Positions 23,595-36,000 are shown, counted from the stretch's first letter. The stretch: DNA of 64,000 bases from Nematopogon swammerdamellus (GCA_946902875.1 OX336338.1:6315971-6379970), one strand, 5' to 3'. Program-made: numbers and translations. The notes: a model not told the origin generated them from the letters alone.

Positions 23595-23817
23595 AAAAAA
23601 AGTCGGCAAGTGCGAGTTGGACTCGCGCACCGAGGGTTCCGTATCATCAGCATCACTCAATATATTTGTAGGTATTATGCTCAGATCAGGAATCAGGATC
23701 AGGAAAGGATTCTTTCCTGATCTGAGGTATTATGTATGTATAAAAACAATTGTTTTGGAAAATCACGAACCGCCTACAGCAATGGTTTGACTGTGCGGCA
23801 TTCGTGAAGTTGAAATA
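23595..23817 (-). repeat. E1 repeat, part before Helitron copy 2
   Basis: GTCGGCAAGTGCGAGTTGGA through TTCGTGAAGTTGAAATA; continues at 26103 after the Helitron. Confidence 0.7.
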
Positions 23818-26102
23818 TCTATACATATAATAAAATCGTAGAGGTAAGAAAGTCTGTACATTGAATGTATTCGGAAAAAAACTAACCAGGGTGGCTTAAA
23901 ATGAGATACTGAACATGTTAGAACAGTTTTTAAAATTTTTGTTTGTTTGTTTGTTTGTCTGTACGCGCATCACGCAAAAACCACTGAACGGAATTAGACG
24001 AAACTTTGTATAGTGGCAGTTTATATGCCGGGTTAACATAATACGTAAAAAAAAAAAACAAAAATAAAAAAAAATTACAATTATAAACATTATTGCGCGT
24101 TTAAAATCACGTAGTCCAAAGTGCATAATTATATCTTGAGAACTGTCAGCAAATACAATTTGAATAAAATATTCATTCGAAATTTAAAAATAAGTAGATA
24201 CAACGAAAATGACAGTTCTTCTTTTTTATAACTTGAACACAATAGTCTATACATATCTATTCTTTCTATACATATCATAAAATCGTAAATGCAAAAATGT
24301 CTATTTGTACGCGCATCTCGCAAAAACCACTGAACGGAATTTGACGAAACTTTTTATAGTGACAGTGTATATCCCGGATGAACATAATAATTAAAAAATA
24401 TAATAAAAATTACGTAATCCAAAGTAAAGGTAAAAAACTATTTTAAATGTCATGTTGACAACGGAGAACTGTCATCTCGACGTGAGCTGGCCGGTGACAA
24501 ATTGTTTGATAAATAAAAATAATAATTGAAAGTCGAAGTTATGTCGCTGTCATTGGTGCAATAAAATTTATATATCTGTTGCCCGCGGCTTCGCTCGCGT
24601 GAAATTCGTATTTAAAAAAAAGAAAGTAAGTAACTAAAGGCGGGCCCGAAGGCTGATCTGCGCTCACGTAAACGATATTCTTTCTCGATGAAAGTAACTA
24701 AGGGCGAGGCGGAAGGCGGAGCTGAGTTCAGGAAGAAGAAAAACATTCTTGAAGAAAGTAAGTAACTAAGGGCGAGGCCGAAGGCCGAGCTCTATTCTGG
24801 AAGACCATAAACCTTCTCGAAGAAAGTAAGTAACTATGGGCGAGGCCGCAGGCCGAGCTGCGTTCAGGAAGAAGCTAAACCATCTTGAAGAAAGTAAGTA
24901 ACTAAGGCGAGGCCGAAGGCCGAGCTACGTTCGGATAATTGAAAAACCATCTCGAAGAAAGCAAGTAACTAAGGGCGAGGCCGAAGGCCGAGCTGCGTTC
25001 AGGAAGAAGCTAAACCATCTTGAAGAAAGTAAGCAACTAAGGCGAGGCCAAAGGCCGAGCTACGTTCTGACAAATGATAAACCATCTCAAAGAAAGCAAG
25101 TAACTAAGGGCGAGGCCGAAGGCCGAGCTGCGTTCAGGAAGAAGCTAAACCATCTCGAATAAAGTTAATTAATATTAAGATTGAGTTAATTTAATTTAAA
25201 TTTTATTATAAAGTCCACGCTTCTAACGGCAAATATACCGTGCATCCTAGAACCTCGCGGTTATTCCCGGCTGGATGGAAAGAGGCCCGATGCTATCACC
25301 TTAGTGCCATGGACTAAGGGTAGTTCTTTGATGTGGGACGCCACTTTTGTTCTCACATTGGCTCCAAGTCATCTTTAAGAGCGGCTGGCGCGGCCGAGGC
25401 TGGGGCGGAGAGCCTCAAACGCAGCAAATATAGAAATATAATTCAAGATTTCGAATTTGTTGCGTTTGCGGTTGAAACCCTCGGTCCGTGGAGCAGTGAA
25501 GCCAAAAGAGGCTTGAGCTGGTTGACGCAACTGGTGTCCCGTCATTAAGGGCTTATGTACTTCATTCAAAAGGTTAGCCTTGCCATCCAACGGGGTAATG
25601 CCGCAAGTGCTCTAAGAACATTTGAAAATGCCCGTTTTGATAGTTATTTTAATGTTTGTTAGGTAGGTTTAATTCTTTAGTTATCAATATTACTTTTTTA
25701 TTTTTATGAAATAAATAGATTGAGTAAACGATATTATATTCTATCGAAGAAAGGAAGTCTTTAAGGGCGAGGCCCGAAGGCGGAAGAGGGTTTTTGGTTT
25801 ACCTGAACGCAGGTTCGGCCTTCGGCCTCGCACTGAGTTCCTTCCTTTCTTCCAGAAGGTTTATCGTCTTCCTGAACGCAGCTCGGCCTTCGGCCTCGCC
25901 CTTACTTACTTCCTTTATTTGAGAAAGATTTATCGTTTACCTGAAAGCAGCTCGGCCTTCGGCCTCGCCCTTAGTTAGTTACTTTCTTTAAGAAGGTTTA
26001 TCGATTACCTGAACGCAGCTCGGCCTTCGGCCTCGCCCTTAGTTACTTACATTCTTCTTTGGAATACGAATTTCACGCGAGCGGAGCCGCGGGCTCAGCT
26101 AG
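23818..26102 (+). mobile_element. Helitron copy 2, with a second internal 5' end
   Basis: Same termini as copy 1, inserted in a paralogous repeat: flanks GTTGAAATA and TACAAAAATATAT rejoin to the uninterrupted sequence seen at 18880-18905. About 300 extra bases (24124-24420) contain a diverged second Helitron 5' end (about 24252, with CTATACATATCATAAAATCG), so two heads stand in tandem. GC arrays and captured fragment as in copy 1. Confidence 0.85.
25196..25664 (+). pseudogene. Captured RT-associated C-terminal domain in Helitron copy 2
   Basis: Frame 2 reads [14 protein letters not shown], then KRPD (25280-25291), VPW and WDAT (25334-25345) to LAPSHL and a stop. A 10-bp deletion relative to copy 1 shifts the tail (AAGAAEAG...ETLGPW...) into frame 1, which then stops at 25546-25548. 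The two copies thus have different, complementary lesions, so the ancestral fragment was open across the whole domain. Confidence 0.6.
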
Positions 26103-26510
26103 TACAAAAATATATTTCTTATATGACATAACGACATGTCTACAATTTTCGCATTTTTTCTTTACTTGTGATGTGAGAGCTTGCTTCTTGACAAATTTCA
26201 TTACTCTAGGTCAACGGTAAGTACCCCATAGGTTTTGATTTGATTGGAGTGAGTTTGCGAGTATGAAATCTGACATAGATGACCGTATCTTTTAATTGCG
26301 TTGATTTAGAAGCTTGCGTTTTCTATACCTTAAAGAGATCGTAGATCTTAGTATTTCATATTAATTTAATTTTTTTTATATTTTTTTTTAATGTCATTAA
26401 CTACAATTTTACAATTTTCGGATGTTTTCCTTTACTTGTGCTGTAATACCTTGCTTCTTACCAAATTTCATGATTCTACGTCAACGAGAAGTACCCTATA
26501 GGTTACACAA
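26103..26510 (-). repeat. E1 repeat, part after Helitron copy 2
   Basis: TACAAAAATATATTTCTTAT to GAGAAGTACCCTATAGGTTA, the expected continuation, with part of the internal unit present twice. Confidence 0.7.
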
Positions 26511-27452
26511 TTATAAACAACAGTAAAAAACTAACAATTCAAACTAAACATTTAAAGAAAACGCAAACTAAAATATAAACTTATGAAATTAAGTGAAAGT
26601 TGGAGGAGAATTTTCCTGTAAGTAGGTACACTTCCCCTTGTGGTTCAACAAATTTTCATATAAAATTAGCATAGGTTCGCGAACACCAGAGGCTGTGCTC
26701 TATGTCCCCCCGATATTAAGTTGGGGAGATTTTTCTTAATAATTTTTTTTTTATAGACAGTCGGCGCGGGTTTCTGCCCAATACTTCAACGGAAGATCAG
26801 ACACAGCCAATAACACCATTCCTCGCGAAACCACGCTCAGAGAGGCGCCATGCCGTCTATGAGGCGGACAAAAAGGTCGTCGTCTAAATTTATTGATACG
26901 CCTTTTTAAGAATGTGAATTAAAGGTTGTTCTGTGCGAAATAACTGTGTTCTATTCTGTATGATGCTTATCATCTAAAAATGTCGCAGAGTAGACGGTTG
27001 GTTGCATCCATATTGCACTTCCGGTGGTGGCGGGGCGGGTCGGGAAGCGAAGGAGCGACGGCGGCGCGGAGGGGCGGTAGGCTCCCCCGCGCTTGCGCTA
27101 GCCTCCGGCGGCGTTGGTTTTGTACAACATGGATGAACGTGTATCCCAGATTCGCTCTTTCGGCTCTTTATTTCCGCATCACCGCACTGTGCAGTCCGTA
27201 TGTAAGGACGAGTTCACTGAACTCACTCGCCCTCACTCGTTAGTGCCGTGACTATATTTTGAAATCGTTAAACCATTTACATTTGAAATTTGTTAGTTTT
27301 CTTTTTCATTACATATATTATGTAAACATTTCGTTGAGATTAGTGAACTAAACTGTAAACTGAGAAAACGAATTTGCCCTTACACACGGCTAAACGTATC
27401 TTATACCTAAGTAGGTGGCTACGTGTATTAACATTTAGATTACCTCTGTCTG
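26511..27452. other. Unassigned, with a GC-rich block
   Basis: 26795-26850 shares GATCAGACACAGCCAATAAC with 47905, a short dispersed repeat. 27010-27110 is CpG-rich (GGCGGGGCGGGTCGGG) and could be regulatory; the frame through it is not supported. Confidence 0.25.
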
Positions 27453-27828
27453 TCAGCCTCGATAGCTCAATGGTGCAGACAGTCGACTGTCGCTCGGTCT
27501 GTACTTGGATGGGTGACCGCTCGATCGTTGGCGGCTGACCGTGGTTCGGATTCCACGTAAAAGGAAGGAAGGGACCTTCCCTTCTTACCTTACTAGGTGG
27601 TAGGGTTCAATCCGCCCGGGTTGGTACCACCGCACTGAATGAAACGTCGGTCTAAACGGCTATTTAATAGTTTGTGTTTTCCGTTCAGTTCAATGTAGCC
27701 GGCACGACCGAAGGGAAGCACTGACATGGCACCTAGTTCACCCGGTGTTATGGGCTGACATCACGGATGTTGTAGGTGATGTTCCCAACGGTGTCAGTTT
27801 CCATAAAAAACAAAAACAAAAAAAAAAC
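27453..27828 (+). mobile_element. SINE family A, full length
   Basis: Head GCCTCGATAGCTCAATGGTGC (box-A-like), 5S-like TACTTGGATGGGTGACCG, box-B-like GGTTCGGATTCC, common body, A-rich tail. Confidence 0.8.
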
Positions 27829-28575
27829 ATTTGAAATGTAAAATACGAGTACCTATATTTTGTCAGCGGAATCACACCCATACAACTCCAACACAAAAAT
27901 AAAACGGTACCTGCACAACCCATACATACATACATACACACACACAAAGGCAATCTGATCGCCGCACGAGCCTGCCTGACACATCTGTGAAGCCTCTTCC
28001 GTGATCTGGGGGCACGGCAGTACCCCGCCAAATGAGAGCGCTGCGTGCCGGCGGCACTGCCGCACTACCCTATACTATACTGGAAACCATTTTTCGACGT
28101 TCATCAAACATCCTCGTCAGTTACGGGTATTAAGCACTTAGGCAACCCTTTTTTGAGCACATGCCCTAGTATAACTATATAATCATTCATATGCATCATG
28201 AAGTTAACACCAACAAGGAGCAATCTAGGGGAGGAAGGCCAAGTGACATTATTGTAGACACTTACGAACGACTCCATTGAAAACCGAATTCAGCAAGCAA
28301 GATAAAATAAGATAAATTGAAAGTTCAAAGGTCACACAAACAATATAATTACTCCGCGGTGGGCTCGCGAGGTCGCGGAAGCTGCTGCAGAATAGAGCTG
28401 GAGCGCTGTCTTGGATAACGATCGCTTATTCCTTATTATTCGTTTCGTATAAGAGCTGCACATTTTTAACCGACTTCACAAAAAGAAATATGTTTCTCAA
28501 TTCGTCATCATTGTGTTGTATATTTTTATTTATTTACACCTATTACCCCGAGATGTCTGATCCGATAGGAGTGAT
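27829..28575. other. Unassigned sequence with a CATA/CACA repeat
   Basis: Simple repeat at 27920-27945. Minus frames there are composition artefacts. Confidence 0.25.
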
Positions 28576-29305
28576 TCCTTTTTAGGGTTCCGTACCGTAA
28601 GTACCTCAAAAGAGGTACCGAAAAACCGAACACTTATAGGATCACTGTTGTGTCTGTCTATCCGCATGTCACAGCTTATTTTCTCCGAATCGACTGGACT
28701 AAAAAAGTTGAAATTTGGTACATATAGAGTTTGATGACCCAATCACGGACATATAGCGTAAATGAACGAATGTTAAATTATGGGGGTAAATTTTGGGGGA
28801 CTAATTAGAAAATATTTTTTTAAGTGTATCACGTGACATATCAATGCAAAGGGCTCGTTATAAGGAATATAAATATAATTAATTGCAATGCCGCCAGCGT
28901 TATGGGCACATTCCCGTCATGGGGCCATTTGGATGAAAGTTTTATGGATGCGTGAATTTTTTTTTTTTTTTTATTAGTTTAATTATTTTAATTTATAAGT
29001 TCGTATTTAGTTATAGTTTTTTAATTAGTTATATTTGTAGGTAAATTATATTTGATAGGTAGTTTTAGTTTATTTAATAATTTTAATTTAATTGCTTGTA
29101 AATGTTTAGATAATTAATTTGTATAATTTTAAAAACCGTAAAAGTTACTAAAGAAAATATTAGAAAATTGAGCATTCCCTCACACCCCCCCCCCCCCCCT
29201 GCCCCCGTATCTCCTTAAACTACTAAGTTCTCGCGGAACAGAATGGTACGGAACCCTCTTCACGCAATTTCGGCACGCACTTAACCGGTTTTTTTTATTT
29301 GGTAT
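28576..29305 (+). repeat. E-type repeat, diverged and interrupted
   Basis: Starts TTTTTAGGGTTCCGTACC and ends GGTACGGAACCCTCTTCACG then GCACTTAACCGGTTTTT. Interior AT-rich with a C-run at 29185-29200. Bases 28880-28945 (GCCGCCAGCGTTATGGGCAC) look unlike the rest. Confidence 0.45.
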
Positions 29306-29961
29306 AGGACGTATAAAATAAAACATTGTCCCGTTGCAAGATCATAAGAGTAGTATTAAGAAAAAACAGTACCTAGAAAAATTTTAAGCATAAAATATAG
29401 GTACAATTTGGAAGGGATTTCAACTGTTCTGAATTTAAGCCAGACGTGAAACAAAAAATTGCCACATTGTAAGTTCCTAGACGTTGGTAAGTATTCACAT
29501 CCGTCTAAACTGACCAAATGGCTGTACTATAGACCGCTTTTATATTCCAGAATTTTAATTCTAATTTTATGCATGACCTAAACTTTTTTTTAAAGCACAT
29601 ATTATTATAGCAACCACCTTTGTACCACTTTAAAAAAACACGTTTAAATTTCAAGAAAATGCAATTTCATACGTTTTATATAGTATGTTAGTGGTATTTT
29701 GAAGTCGGTTCAATGTTTTTTAAAACACTTTTTTGTTTGCCGAGCGAGAGGAGCCGGGAAGGTAGGACGTAACGAGCGCATCATTAATATGGCGCCCAGG
29801 GCGCAGGCGGGGAGCGGTTGGGGCGGCGGCGGCGGCGGCACCGCGGTCGCGACACGGCGAAACAATGAGCCTCGCGACAAACCAACCTGCAGGGTGCGTT
29901 CTGATATCGCCACACCGCACCGCTCCGCGATCTTTTTAACACTTGAACAAAAATTTTTTTG
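29306..29961. promoter_or_regulatory. Unassigned, with CpG-rich block 29740-29930
   Basis: AATATGGCGCCCAGGGCGC and a GGC trinucleotide run resemble an insect CpG-rich promoter, but no exon can be shown. Confidence 0.25.
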
Positions 29962-30130
29962 ACGTGATAACGTCACATCTTATAAATTGATGAACACCGG
30001 CTGCACGCACGAAAAAGTGGCACGTTCCATCTGAGCCTGTGTGTGCAAACGAGAGCGCGTAACAAGCGATAGAGAGGCACAATCGGCCCAAGCGTCGGCG
30101 TAGTCTTACCACTTTATGGCGTTATCACGT
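29962..30130. mobile_element. Short inverted-repeat element (169 bp)
   Basis: 11-bp perfect ends ACGTGATAACG / CGTTATCACGT. Interior CGGCTGCACGCACGAAAAAG... non-coding. Confidence 0.55.
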
Positions 30131-31099
30131 AAAACTATCGTCCGTAAACCGACTTTACAGACAACCAATTTTTTTATGGAAACGAGCTTATGGAAACGTT
30201 TTTTTGACCACTCTCGATCAAACTCTCAATTTGGATCTAACAGATGTATAAATTTATCTATTTATTCACAAGTCTTAAAAACATAAGAAGTTGAAATATC
30301 TGCTGACATTACCTACTAGGTAGATAGATCCGCCACGCCACTGTCATAAATGCTGCCTTACCTGCTCGCTGCGTTACTTTGACCCCCCTAAATTAACTGA
30401 ACTGTTAAAAATCTTTAGAAGTGTTTACACGAAGGTTTATCTTCTTAATAAACAAATTGGCAATTATAATATTATATTTTGTGAATTGTGTGTTCGACAA
30501 ACTTAGAATTTTAACATTTACTTTACTACTATTACTACTGTCGAACACTCATTTTCTGTTTTATTTCGTTTAATATAGAAAATGTAAGTTTACATATACC
30601 TAATACCCTCGTTTCAGTTGCAAGAAGCTATTTTGGAACGCACTTGAATCTCCATTTCCCCGCTTCCGGCTATCGATGTAACAATACGTCATTCTGATTT
30701 CTACGGCACCGTTTATTCAGAATTCATCACTTAGAATTTCTATTCTAGTTCCGCTCCATCCTGCCGTCTCCTTTGTGTAAAAGTATTTTCTATTCCATTC
30801 AAAGAATACTTTATCTCTTTAGTCATTTCTGGAAAATTACTTTTACTTAAAGTTCTTACTATTACTTTCGTATATATTATGTTTAAATATCGTGTATCTA
30901 CTCGTAGAGTGATAAGTTGTATTTTCTCCGTTTATTTCAGGCGCATGAAAATTAAATCTCAACTATAGTGATATGAGACGACATATCCGTTTTGATGTTT
31001 GAATAAGCGTGGCACACACACACACATACATCGTTCGATGTATCGCATCAGTGTAGCAACGTACGAGGTGCAAGGTGACCACTCAAAGCGACCCCTTCA
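30131..31099. other. Unassigned AT-rich sequence
   Basis: No gene or repeat recognised; CA run at 31014-31024. Confidence 0.3.
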
Positions 31100-31450
31100 T
31101 AGCTATTAACCAGTAGCAAGTTAGCCCTCATCGCCATAGACACATGTAGCAGGCAAGGAGCGGAGGTCGCGCGGGCGGGCCGGAGCGGGGCGGTGCGCGG
31201 CGCAGAGATGTCTCGGCGCTAAGTGCATAGCCGTGTAGAGCGGTGCGCCGCGCGACAGCCTGACTGATGGGGGGCAGTGACGTGGACGTGGGCAGCGCCG
31301 CGGGAACTGCAGCCTCCGCTGCCCCTCGTACTGCCTACTGGACCATCAGCCGCGCCGCCACCGGCGGCCGTATCCGCCGCGCCAACGTCAACAGACCGCC
31401 TCCGCGCTTTATTTTCTTACAACGAACCCTTTCTTTATCGGCCTTTTAAG
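31100..31450 (+). promoter_or_regulatory. CpG island, possible first exon
   Basis: Strongest CpG-rich block of the left part (31145-31410). ATGGGGGGCAGTGACGTGGA at 31267 starts a 60-codon Ala/Arg-rich frame; a Pro-rich frame overlaps it. Either could be a short exon, but no donor or domain supports it. Confidence 0.25.
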
Positions 31451-32318
31451 GAAAATGCCTCTTTGCTGTGAAAACTACGAGTATTTCGGTTCGTGTCCTC
31501 AGCCGCTGACCACGTACTAACGGTCACGCATGGGGACACATTATGTGACATAAATGTCTATTACATGCTCGTGTGAAATTGAGAAATTTAAAAAACAATC
31601 ATTCAAAACCATTTCGAGAAAATAATAATAGTTGGTAGAGTTTGTACAGTTTGGTTTGTATTTCTTTTTATTTTATTTATTTGGAAAATCTACAGCTTAG
31701 CATTACAATTTAGGTGATCAGTCAAGGAGCTTTGAACCAGACCAGTCTTGCGGGCGCGGGCGGTGTGGCCCGATCGTTGTTCTGTGTGATCAGTGTTACA
31801 GTATTATTTTCGCGAATTACAGATTATCCCTAAAACCTAATCAATAGTATATATCATTTTTTATTCAACCCGAATCGTTATGTACAATTTTAGTTAAGTA
31901 TGTCTATGTAAATATACTCGTAGATGAGAGTGTGAGTGTAGTGTGTGAGGGTGCGTAAGGGTGTGTAATGGTATGTTCTTCATTAATTTTTAAATACGTT
32001 TTCTTTTGTAGGTAATAAATAAACCTCCCAGCGCACAAGCAGAGCAGTGTCTTCCTCCGTTCTACATCTGTCTCTAGAATACTAACACACAGTAGTCGGG
32101 CGTCCGCCGCGCTCGCCCGCCCACGGCGCAAGTGCCGCTTGATATCCTGGGGCTTCGGCTGTCTCGGCGGCTTTTACATTTGGCCCGCTGAGACTGTGGG
32201 CAATTTGCCGGCACGGGCGGCACGGCATGTGGGCGGGAAGGGTTCTTCCGATCTCTGTCTAGTATGCCTATGGCTACGGATGGTGTGAATGTTAAAAGGC
32301 AACAAATGTATGCTTTGT
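31451..32318. other. Unassigned, with GC-rich patch 32095-32240
   Basis: GTGTGAGTGTAGTGTGTGAG-type repeat at 31928-31975. GC-rich patch includes GCCGGCACGGGCGGCACGGC. No gene. Confidence 0.25.
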
Positions 32319-32652
32319 TAGGGTTCCGTATCCGTAGTATGCGACCCTATTACTAAGCCTACGCCGTCTGTCTGTCTGTCTGTCTATCCGTCTGTCCGAG
32401 GGTTGTATCTCTTGAACCGTGATAGGTAGCCAGTTGAAATTTTCACAGAATATGTGTTATTATGGCCGATATAACAACAAATAAATAAAAATAAGAAAAA
32501 GTAAAAAAAAAATAACGGAGGTCCCCATACAAGAAACTAAAAAGTGTATGCCCGCCATCTACCGAAAACAGTATGAAGCAGCACTGACCATGACATGGCG
32601 ACACGGAACCCTCGGTGCGCGAGTTCGACTCGCACTTTGCCGGTTTTTTTTT
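32319..32652 (+). repeat. Dispersed repeat E2, complete
   Basis: GTTAGGGTTCCGTATCCGTA to CACGGAACCCTCGGTGCGCG and AGTTCGACTCGCACTTTGCC, then T9. Other full copies: 37811-38225, 49111-49455 and, inverted, 57742-58053. Confidence 0.7.
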
Positions 32653-33383
32653 TATGAAAACTGACACAGTTGCAATGTCAATACGTAACACCTTGGTGAG
32701 CTAAGTGCCATATCAGTGATTCCCTTTGGCCGTGCCGGCTACACTGAGGTTGACTGTGTGGTTTCAGTTATGTATCTATGAGTTTCAATTAATTTAATTA
32801 GCACCTAAACCCAACCCATAAATGTTTCAGCAAATGTGATCGGATTTATGTAAATTATATTTTTACGCGCTTTCGGTAACCTGATTGTATCCTACGCTGA
32901 TTAAATAATTAATAATGGACGTACGGGCGAGCAGCCTTTTGTTGGTAGCACGTTTGCGCCGGTAGTTGAGAGGCTTGTCTCACTTTGGCCAGACGGCCAA
33001 CCGTGGGTACGGTTGGCCGTCGACGTCAATCTTAATTTATTTCAACCTCGTAACGTTACTTAGAACGGACGGTGGCGGCGGCGTGGCGGCGGCGCGGCGG
33101 GGGCGGTAGAGGCTAAAGTTGTGTTGTATACTAAGGTATACAGCAACAACACAACTTTATAAATACAACACAACTTCATATTCAGGCTCGTTGCTAAATT
33201 ATGATTTTGATGATGATTACTGACTAATTATGACGTTGTTAAATTACGTCTTAGTCATAACTCATAAGGTACAACGAACTGCTGGCCTGGCCTGCAACAA
33301 TTGGCAGCAATTATCTATTAATATACTATACCTGGTATCTATTAATATACTATAATGGTATACCTATTAATATACTACTTACC
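32653..33383. other. Unassigned, with two small hairpins
   Basis: AAAGTTGTGTTGT / ACAACACAACTTT at 33115-33165 and a GGCGGCGGCGTGGCGGCGGC run at 33070. Nothing coding. Confidence 0.3.
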
Positions 33384-33508
33384 TTTATTTATTTTTATGG
33401 AATCTGACATGGTTGGCTACATCACCTACAACATCCGTGATGTCAGCCCATAACACCGGGTGAACTTGGTGCCACGTCAGTGCTTCCCTTCGGTCGTGCC
33501 TAACTGCA
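33384..33508 (-). mobile_element. SINE family A, 3' fragment
   Basis: Plus strand shows GGTTGGCTACATCACCTACA and GCCCATAACACCGGGTGAAC, the reverse complement of the family A end. Confidence 0.7.
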
Positions 33509-33599
33509 TAATTAGTTAACCCTTGAATAGGTACGATTAGTACCTCAATATTTATTAACCCATTGACAACTTGATACTTCAAGTATCTTAATAATAATA

Positions 33600-33775
33600 C
33601 ATACGCCCCGCAGCCGGTGGATACGGAGCTCTCCGAGATGGCCGTGGTGGTGGCCTACGTGTCTAGTACCACCACCTACCGCTCGTAGCTTAGTCTCGCG
33701 TCGTCTCGGAGAGCTCCGTAGCCACGGCCTGCACCCGCCGGCGTGCTTGGAGGTCCGCCTCCCGCCGCGGGCGAG
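33600..33775. repeat. GC-rich imperfect inverted repeat
   Basis: GGATACGGAGCTCTCCGAGA (33618) pairs with TCTCGGAGAGCTCCGTAGCC (33704), and GGTGGTGGCC with TACCACCACC nearer the centre. Confidence 0.5.
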
Positions 33776-33914
33776 AATACCGTTTTTTGTTTTTCTCTGT
33801 TTGTATTAATTTTGTATAGGTATTTTATTTTATAATTGTATAAAGTTAATATAAATATGTACCTGTATAATAGACAAAAAACGTGAAAATAAATACATAA
33901 TATAATACATACAT

Positions 33915-33975
33915 AACACACGCTGTATCCCGACAATCAGGTTAAGCAGAGTAATCGGTGTTGTGCTATAAGGAC
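33915..33975 (-). repeat. Dispersed repeat B, end fragment
   Basis: CACACGCTGTATCCCGACAA and GCAGAGTAATCGGTGTTGTG. Confidence 0.6.
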
Positions 33976-34449
33976 TTGCTTAATAATAATATATTTTAAT
34001 TTTTACTTTTTGACAAATTATACTACGTTGTAGTATGTTTAATATACTAACATGATTACGTTGATACAAATTACGTGTCAAAGTTTGACAAAGGCTCTTT
34101 ACACATGGATTCACTTAATTAATAAGTCTTTGTAGTCAGAACTCTCAGCAAAATTGTTAATCTTGCTCTCAAGCTGTGTTTTCGATAGACTGTAGGCTGT
34201 GGCTAGTCATTAAATACTTGTAAAAATATGTATAAAAAAAATACCCTGCGAAGTTTCTTGTCGGTTCTTCTTCGTGGGTGTAATTGAACCGGATAGAACG
34301 AACAGTGACAAGTTCGAGTTCAGTCTAACTGCCATATGAATGATCAACAAACAATACAATACAATAGAACCTGAATACCTACACATTAATTCGATAGCAC
34401 ATACCCACACTTGTTCGTGTTGTTAGATAGCACAGTTCCAGGCAGTACC

Positions 34450-34915
34450 TATATAAGGTCTTTCAAAATTAGTTGTAAAACCTATATAAATTTTTTTGGA
34501 CCTTGGGCTTTTTTTTATGTAAAATATTTTTTTATGTATTTAAATAAAAAAATAGGTGGTTGACTTTTATAGCCTAATCGATTCAGTTTCATAACAGTAA
34601 CAAAAAAGTCTTCATCACCATTATGATCTAACACGTGTAAGTTGGTAAAAAAATCAAATTCTTTCTATTCCATACTAATAAAACCGAGAATAAAACTAAA
34701 ATTGTGGTTTTTCACAATTTCTGAAAGAAAGAGATCTGTGTGTTCGCAGACTTTTTTGTTCCTGGCATGAAACTGAAACGATTACTAAAAAAAATTTTTT
34801 TACATTTTACATTAAGTAAAATTTTTTTTTTTTTTTGGAAAAAAAAATTCTTTGTTCTTCAAAAGTGATCTATTTCCGATACAGAACCCCCCCCCCCCCC
34901 CCCCCCCCTTAGCGT
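34450..34915. mobile_element. TA-flanked MITE P, right end decayed
   Basis: TATATAAGGTCTTTCAAAAT start and about 440 bases near-identical to 45411-45908; the right inverted repeat is lost after a run of 22 C (34887-34908). Confidence 0.75.
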
Positions 34916-35214
34916 ACTCTTACACATTAAACAAACATTGAAAATTAAATGGCGCTGTGTACCTACATATAACACACTACACGCTGGGGCTAGGGGGGGT
35001 GAGGGGGTGTTGTATTAGCTCACCATGTCCTATTAACTCACAAGCGCTGGAAGGTTGTTAATCGCGTCCACTCCCTTCAACGAGGCCAGCTTGCGGCTTG
35101 CACTTTTGGTTAGTTAGTTGGCTGCAATTTGTGTGCAAGGGAAATTGATAAACATGCAGCTTCAGATCCGGCGTGGTTGGCTTGAAATCATTTATTAGGT
35201 TTCCGTATCCCGTA
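34916..35214. other. Unassigned sequence
   Basis: GGGGCTAGGGGGGGTGAGGG at 34985; nothing recognised. Confidence 0.3.
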
Positions 35215-35234
35215 CGGAAGCATAGTAGTCGATA

Positions 35235-35493
35235 TTGGACACCGGGTGGCTAAGCTCAATTGGCAGTGGGCTGGGAACGTTAGCCGAAGAGACGATGACC
35301 GTTGAAGTAACCGTGTCCTACACTGGCGGCCGTGGACAGAAAAACGGATTGTGGGAAGACCACCCGTCAGGTGGGACGACGACATCTAGTACGTCGACGG
35401 AAAGCAGTGGTTCCGTATCGCCGAAAGACGGGAGGACTAGAGGAAAATTGGGGAGGCTATGTCCAGCAGTGGACGCTTACACGCTGACTGAGT
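35235..35493 (+). pseudogene. RTE-type LINE C-terminal remnant
   Basis: QWAGNVSRRDDDR, HWRPWTEKR, VRWDDDI and GKQWFRIAE are readable with stops and shifts between; ends GTCCAGCAGTGGACGCTTAC. Confidence 0.75.
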
Positions 35494-35559
35494 GAACTGA
35501 TTAACTGTAACTCCGCTGTGTTTGTTGGGCCTATCTACCTACTTACTTAAAGTTTTTAT

Positions 35560-36000
35560 TAGGCTCCGACGAAAAAGAGGGCTGTTGTGAAAGTTAAATC
35601 TGTGTGTGTGTGTCTGTTGTGGTATCGTAACTCTTAACGGATGGACCGATTTGAATGCGGTTCTTTTTATCAGAAAGCTGGTTTAACCGGGATGGTTTTT
35701 AGCTGTGTTAGTTTATTGTTTATTGTTTATTTAGCATCTATTGGCAGTACACTGCGCTCAGATTTGTCATATTTACATTGTAACATTCCGCCAGTTCGAT
35801 TATCACAGCGAAGAAGAACTGACAAGAAACTTCACTGGAAATTTTTTCAATGTCCACTTGGTCTATACAAAAATGTTTGCCACGTTAGACACGCATGTGC
35901 TGATTTGTGACATGCAGCAGTTCATGACAAAGTGAAAACATTTTTACTATGAAATTAGAAACCAGTATGGACTACTGGTTTCTGTCACAAACCACCACAT
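35560..36000. repeat. Dispersed repeat with GATGGACCGATTTGAATGCG
   Basis: CTCCGACGAAAAAGAGGGC and GT-rich run, then the GGACCGATT motif shared with 36785. Remaining bases unassigned. Confidence 0.4.

Noticed and set aside
29710..29976. 88-residue protein over the GC-rich block
   Set aside because: Three overlapping frames on both strands arise from the GGC run; no independent evidence.
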